Part shown: positions 34,376-35,088 of the stretch, piece by piece
How the letters are laid out: the number at the start of each line of letters is the position of its first letter
How positions within the stretch are numbered: the stretch's first letter is position 1
Source: Legionellales bacterium UBA4759
GTDB lineage: Bacteria > Pseudomonadota > Gammaproteobacteria > Legionellales > Legionellaceae
NCBI GenBank assembly: GCA_002403515.1
Contig: DHHZ01000119.1
Span: 1 to 35,088 of the forward strand
Direction of reading: 5' to 3'
Length of the DNA stretch: 35,088 nt
Position numbers and translations under genes: made by a program
The notes under the pieces: generated by a model
The model's input: the letters and a program-made list of their open reading frames with translations, nothing else
What the model was told of the DNA's origin: nothing
The model's database searches: none

Positions 34376-34831
34376 TTATTCGATAACAAAAAGAGCTTGG
34401 CCAAATTCAACCGGAGAACCGTTTTCAACCAATATGGCTTTCACAACACCGGCTTTGTCAGATTCAATTTCATTAAACATTTTCATGGCTTCAATGATGC
34501 ATAAGGTATCACCCACATTGACTTGTTTTCCAACTTGGATAAAAGGTGCTGCATCGGGAGAGGCTGCTAAATAGAGAGTTCCTACCATGGGCGCACATAC
34601 TTGGTGACCATTTTGGGCAGGCACGGCTTCTACAGCAGGCGCTGGTGTATGAGGTTTATCAACTTGGATATGTTGAACAGGCACAGGTGATGCGTGATGA
34701 TGTACAGGTACAGCATTGCCCTGGTGAAAACAACTCAAACGCAATGATTCTTCACCTTCTTTGATTTCAATTTCAGAAATACCGGTTTCTTTTAGCAATT
34801 CAATTAACTTACGAATTTTACGAATATCCAT
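34376..34831 (-). CDS. accB: Biotin carboxyl carrier protein
   Basis: A carrier subunit of acetyl-CoA carboxylase. 151 residues: an N-terminal helical dimerisation part (MDIRKIRKLIELLKE), a Pro/Ala/His-rich flexible linker (about 40-75), then the biotinyl domain with CAPMVGT and the biotin-accepting Lys117 in EAMKM. A GAGAG site precedes the ATG. It is the first gene of accB-accC-prmA, and the promoter must lie in the AT-rich 34832-35006; no strong -35/-10 pair could be placed there. Confidence 0.96.
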   Translation of the reverse strand: MDIRKIRKLIELLKETGISEIEIKEGEESLRLSCFHQGNAVPVHHHASPVPVQHIQVDKPHTPAPAVEAVPAQNGHQVCAPMVGTLYLAASPDAAPFIQVGKQVNVGDTLCIIEAMKMFNEIESDKAGVVKAILVENGSPVEFGQALFVIE

Positions 34832-35006
34832 AAATAACTCTCAAAAGATTAATGTTAAAAATTTTTCATTTTCATTGAACTTCGGCGAAAATGAGGTCAT
34901 TTGTTTAGAAAAATTAATTGTTATTGTAGACAAAATCCAAATATAAATCGACTCTTTATTAAAATAAATGATAAATTCCTCAAGAAATGTATTATTTTTT
35001 TACTCA

Positions 35007-35088
35007 TTAGAATGAGGCAGATGGTCTTGGGTGATTAAATTTTGCCATATTCAACCAATCAAAATCAATGTTAAAACTCTTTAGAAAT
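35007..35088 (-). CDS. Possible C-terminal end of a gene entering from the right
   Basis: On the minus strand the frame is open from the window edge to a TAA at 35009-35007, giving 26 residues that end in KFNHPRPSASF. The stretch is short enough to be chance in AT-rich DNA, but its residue composition looks more coding-like than the flanking 34832-35006, in which I see no gene. No family is recognised. Confidence 0.25.
   Translation of the reverse strand, partial: FLKSFNIDFDWLNMAKFNHPRPSASF

Overview
This is a 35 kb AT-rich piece of gammaproteobacterial chromosome. The best guess is a member of the Legionellales (Legionella/Coxiella-like, probably host-associated). The main reasons are an enhA-enhB-enhC-type cluster at the left edge, a PPi-dependent phosphofructokinase, a HAD protein of the DUF2608 type and the gammaproteobacterial rpsU-yqeY-dnaG-rpoD operon. 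No database search was possible, so the placement is inference.

Layout. 1-3485 (+): the end of an L,D-transpeptidase (EnhA-like), an EnhB-like periplasmic protein and an EnhC-like Sel1-repeat protein. 3491-4432 (-): trxB. 4682-13150 (+): a tightly packed envelope run of ftsK, lolA, yhdP, a membrane protein and mpl. 13106-14845 (-): an APC amino-acid antiporter whose 3' end overlaps mpl on the other strand, then a BolA protein. 14915-15343 (+): a type IV pilin with Ala instead of Gly before the cleavage site. 15355-16578 (-): pfp. 16722-18104 (+): gltX, with a TTG start and a clear terminator.

18147-21940 is the accessory part. It starts with a two-gene minus-strand module: a coiled-coil protein of unknown function and a DUF2608-like HAD protein that carries an EExxE motif near its C-terminus. 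Next comes a scar at a tRNA gene. A 54-bp perfect direct repeat (20410-20463 and 21857-21910) contains the 3' part of a tRNA with CAT anticodon. Between the repeat copies lie a higB-higA toxin-antitoxin pair with a palindromic operator in its promoter and an intact GNAT acetyltransferase gene. A broken second copy of that GNAT 3' end flanks the left repeat. This looks like the remains of one or more tRNA-targeted integrative elements that have lost their integrase.

21864-26422 (-): tRNA-CAT, rpoD, dnaG, yqeY and rpsU, with good sigma-70 promoters before rpsU and before rpoD. 26585-30818: a small secreted cysteine-containing peptide, tsaD, plsY, hemW and mdh. 31042-32055 (+): an acyltransferase-3 gene interrupted by one in-frame TGA at codon 19. 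32151-34831 (-): accB-accC-prmA, which start fatty-acid synthesis and methylate ribosomal protein L11.

Most of the window is conserved housekeeping DNA. The parts worth a second look are the tRNA scar with its TA/GNAT cargo, the unknown/HAD two-gene module, the TGA-interrupted acyltransferase, the non-canonical prepilin cleavage site and the small secreted peptide.
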